Under the pieces are notes generated by a model. That model made no database searches. It was not told the DNA's origin and saw nothing but the letters and a program-made list of their open reading frames with translations. This document shows, in pieces, positions 5,435 to 7,403 of a stretch of DNA of 7,403 bases. This stretch comes from Roseibacillus sp. (GTDB lineage Bacteria > Verrucomicrobiota > Verrucomicrobiia > Verrucomicrobiales > Akkermansiaceae), in contig PBTP01000095.1 in the NCBI GenBank assembly GCA_002729275.1, forward strand, positions 1 through 7,403, in the 5' to 3' direction. Position 1 is the stretch's first letter. Every line of letters starts with the position of its first letter. The translations under genes and the position numbers were made by a program.

Positions 5435-7327
5435 TTAGGAGTGAGGGGGGTCGAGCGTGTCTCCGCTCGAGGACACCACTACGGGAGCCTTCTGGACTTT
5501 TTCACCCTCTACCTGGGCGGCCAATGGCATGGCAGCGATACCTGCCGCTGCAGCACCAGCAAGGAGCTGCTTCCTCTTATTGGAGTGCCCAAAGCGCTCC
5601 CTGCGAATGACGAGTGAATTTTTTTCGTGAACCCGATAGACAACATTGCGCACTTCGTCGTCTCGGAAAAACTCACCGCCTACCTTGAAAATCCGGTACC
5701 AGAGGTGGTAGTCATCTGCCCCCAATCCAACAGCTCTCTCTTGATAATTACCCGCCTTGAGAGCAACTCTCGTCCGCATCGTTACCGATGAATGTGGAAG
5801 CATGTTGTCATCCGAGTTCCCCGTAAACATCGTATCGAGCGACTTATTGGGCCAGTGGAGCCGGGCAGTAATCTCTCCATCCTGCAAGGTGTTCAGCAGG
5901 CATCCGTAAACATCTACTCCTCTCTCGTCGAGAGACTGAACAGCCCTTTCGAGATAATTGGGCAGGATCTGATCGTCGTAATCAAGAGGCTTATAGAACT
6001 CTGTTTCACATTGCGCCAGGGCCTGTCGATGTAACCAGGAACAGTGCTCGATATCCGGCTTGAGACCCGTGCAAATCAGGGGCAGATCATAACGCTCAGC
6101 CAGCTTTTCCCCAAAGGACCACGACCCATCCACAAGGAGAACTGTCCTGAAATTCCTGTAGGTCTGGGCCGCGATACTGTTGATCGCATCATCAAGGAAG
6201 GAAGCATCAACGCCCTCGTGAATACGCACCCCGACCGTGACACGCGCATTCTCATGTTGAAGCCCTGTATGAGTCAGGTTTGCCAGCACAGGGCGATAAG
6301 CACTCGCGTAGTTAGAGCCGAGAGAAAGCCGGTCCACTGATGCCAGACACTTGACTGGGTCGAGCTTGGCGGCCTTAAGGATTGCCCGGTGAGCGATCTT
6401 AGCCAGCCGCTTGGGATTATCATTCCAATCGATGAGATACCCATTGTGCCCATTCCTGATAAAATCTGCGATTCCACACGTCTTGGTGACAACAACCGGA
6501 ATTCCACAGCTGAGAGCCTCAGCGGCAGTAAGCAGAAATCCTTCCTTCCGGCTGTTACCCAACAGAACATGACACCCTTCCAGACGGTGCCGGTAACTCA
6601 TTGCGTTGAAGTCGAGGGGCCGGATATCCAAGCGATCCTCCACTCCGAGCTTCCGGGCAAGCTTCGTGACTGCTTCCATTGCCTCTCCCTGCACTCGCTG
6701 GGTGTAGTCCAGGCCGGCAGTTTCTGCTCCGGTCCAAGCCCGGACGATAAATCGGGGATTTTCCGCAAGAAGATATGGCAGGGTCATGAGCCCCTTATCC
6801 TCAAGAGGGCGCCCCATCCATCCAACCACGATCCGCCCCTGCGGGTCGCTTTGCCCTTTCGCCATACAGAATTCCGTCACGGGAGGAGGAAGAACTCCTC
6901 CATTCACGTGACCGTTATCCTGAATCCAGTTGGCATAACGGTCCATGACCTTCTGCGAAACACCGGCTACCGTCATTCCCCGCTGCCCCTCGTAAGCTTT
7001 ACTGAAATAGCGCCATCCAGCGTCATCCCAAGAGTGAAGCACCAAAGAGGTTGGGCGTTCAGGAAGCCCGTCGAGCTTGCCGTAACTCAAGAACCATGAA
7101 CTAGGATCGTTGGGGGCAACCCGGGTAACCTCCCCGCAGCTGAACCCATTCTCCATCGCCCTGTCGAGGAGAGGGGTATCATTTGACTGGCAGTAGAGTG
7201 TAGTGCGTTCCCTGACCCATTCAGGCAACGTCTCTATGTATCTTAGAACTGCAGTCTGGGCTCCTCCGAGCGCCATGTTGTGGCTGACGAAGCAAGGAGC
7301 AATCTGGGGAAGCATTGTATGCGACAT
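5435..7327 (-). CDS. Two-domain glycosyltransferase (GT4-like plus GT2-like)
   Basis: This 630-residue protein joins two glycosyltransferase folds, probably building a surface polysaccharide or glycoconjugate with two successive transfers. Residues 1-350 are GT-B/GT4-like: an N-terminal HNMALGGAQTAVLRY (16-30), and the nucleotide-sugar site KEGFLLTAAEALSCGIPVV (261-279) with the E-x7-E pair Glu262/Glu270. Residues about 362-572 are GT-A/GT2-like: VTVGVRIHE (363-371), SIAAQTYRNF (384-393), LLVDGSW (397-403), an acidic metal-site-like stretch YDD (450-452) and GADDYHLWYRI (536-546) as the likely catalytic region. The tail from about 584 is basic (KRK), then hydrophobic (LLAGAAAAGIAAMPLAA, 588-604), then polar, which could anchor or attach the enzyme to the membrane. 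Donor and acceptor sugars cannot be told. The ATG at 7327 lies a short leader after a good promoter. An ATG at 7315 is possible, and neither has a clear Shine-Dalgarno sequence. Confidence 0.9.
   Translation of the reverse strand: MSHTMLPQIAPCFVSHNMALGGAQTAVLRYIETLPEWVRERTTLYCQSNDTPLLDRAMENGFSCGEVTRVAPNDPSSWFLSYGKLDGLPERPTSLVLHSWDDAGWRYFSKAYEGQRGMTVAGVSQKVMDRYANWIQDNGHVNGGVLPPPVTEFCMAKGQSDPQGRIVVGWMGRPLEDKGLMTLPYLLAENPRFIVRAWTGAETAGLDYTQRVQGEAMEAVTKLARKLGVEDRLDIRPLDFNAMSYRHRLEGCHVLLGNSRKEGFLLTAAEALSCGIPVVVTKTCGIADFIRNGHNGYLIDWNDNPKRLAKIAHRAILKAAKLDPVKCLASVDRLSLGSNYASAYRPVLANLTHTGLQHENARVTVGVRIHEGVDASFLDDAINSIAAQTYRNFRTVLLVDGSWSFGEKLAERYDLPLICTGLKPDIEHCSWLHRQALAQCETEFYKPLDYDDQILPNYLERAVQSLDERGVDVYGCLLNTLQDGEITARLHWPNKSLDTMFTGNSDDNMLPHSSVTMRTRVALKAGNYQERAVGLGADDYHLWYRIFKVGGEFFRDDEVRNVVYRVHEKNSLVIRRERFGHSNKRKQLLAGAAAAGIAAMPLAAQVEGEKVQKAPVVVSSSGDTLDPPHS
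5451..5470 (-). repeat. Short inverted repeat inside the 3' end of the glycosyltransferase gene
   Basis: TCGAGCG (5451-5457) and CGCTCGA (5464-5470) pair perfectly around six bases, within the last dozen codons of the gene. The transcript after it is C-rich with no U-run, so it is unlikely to terminate transcription. It may slow 3' exonucleases or be a chance product of GC-rich coding sequence. Confidence 0.3.
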
Positions 7328-7359
7328 AGTAAGGGCAGGTGAACTTTCGGGGGCCGCGG

Positions 7360-7388
7360 AGTATACTGGAACACTACGCTGCTGGCAA
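7360..7388 (-). promoter_or_regulatory. Sigma70-type promoter for the glycosyltransferase gene
   Basis: On the minus strand TTGCCA (7383-7388) and TATACT (7360-7365) are separated by exactly 17 bp. Each matches five of six bases of the TTGACA/TATAAT consensus. A start site about seven bases after the -10 box would give a leader of roughly 25 bases before the ATG at 7327. This marks the glycosyltransferase as the first gene of a transcription unit that may extend to the kinase and the oxidoreductase. Consensus boxes at ideal spacing in the only upstream gap make it the best promoter in the window, but no transcript data are available. Confidence 0.6.
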
Positions 7389-7403
7389 CAACGACGCGGT
7401 TGT

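Noticed and set aside
5451..5470. An intrinsic terminator for the glycosyltransferase gene
   Set aside because: The stem is good but lies inside the coding sequence and is followed by a run of C in the transcript instead of U.
6389..7099. A 236-residue plus-strand open frame
   Set aside because: It is antisense to the GT-B domain of the glycosyltransferase and shows no domain or sensible start context.

Overview
All genes in this window lie on the minus strand, so they read from high to low coordinates: a two-domain glycosyltransferase (5435-7327), a PfkB sugar kinase that looks like 2-keto-3-deoxygluconate kinase (4397-5365), a Tat-exported Gfo/Idh/MocA oxidoreductase (3005-4318), a Rieske iron-sulfur protein (2202-2864), a very long cytochrome b fused to a di-heme cytochrome c (116-2173), and the first 16 codons of another gene running off the left edge (1-50). 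No rRNA, tRNA, insertion sequence, CRISPR array or prophage gene was found. The large plus-strand open frames are antisense shadows of these genes.

Organism: most likely a member of the PVC group, with Verrucomicrobiota favoured over Planctomycetota. This is inferred from the Tat-signal Gfo/Idh/MocA protein with a QKP variant of the EKP motif and a Rieske gene followed by a cytochrome b-c fusion. It is a family-level impression and not a sequence match.

Respiratory half (1-2864): the Rieske gene and the cytochrome b-c gene are 28 bp apart and form a compact operon for a quinol:electron-acceptor oxidoreductase. The fusion protein joins a b6-like four-helix domain, a subunit-IV-like three-helix domain and two CXXCH heme c sites in one chain of 685 residues. 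It shows b6-type histidine spacing, a PDWY Qo motif, no cysteine at the heme ci position, and an apparent extra two-helix segment between the b6 and subunit IV parts. Quinol would be oxidised at the Qo site, electrons would bifurcate through the Rieske centre and the b hemes, and the tethered c hemes would carry electrons onward on the periplasmic side.

Carbohydrate half (3005-7403): a well-formed sigma70-type promoter (TTGCCA, 17 bp, TATACT) precedes the glycosyltransferase. Gaps of about 70 and 78 bp to the kinase and then to the oxidoreductase allow a single transcript. The kinase gap holds a perfect 7-bp inverted repeat just before the ribosome binding site. An 8-bp inverted repeat enclosing a small hairpin overlaps the oxidoreductase stop codon and is the best candidate for a boundary between the two halves. 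The kinase and oxidoreductase together suggest sugar or uronate catabolism. The glycosyltransferase suggests cell-surface glycan synthesis, and its link to the other two is only positional.
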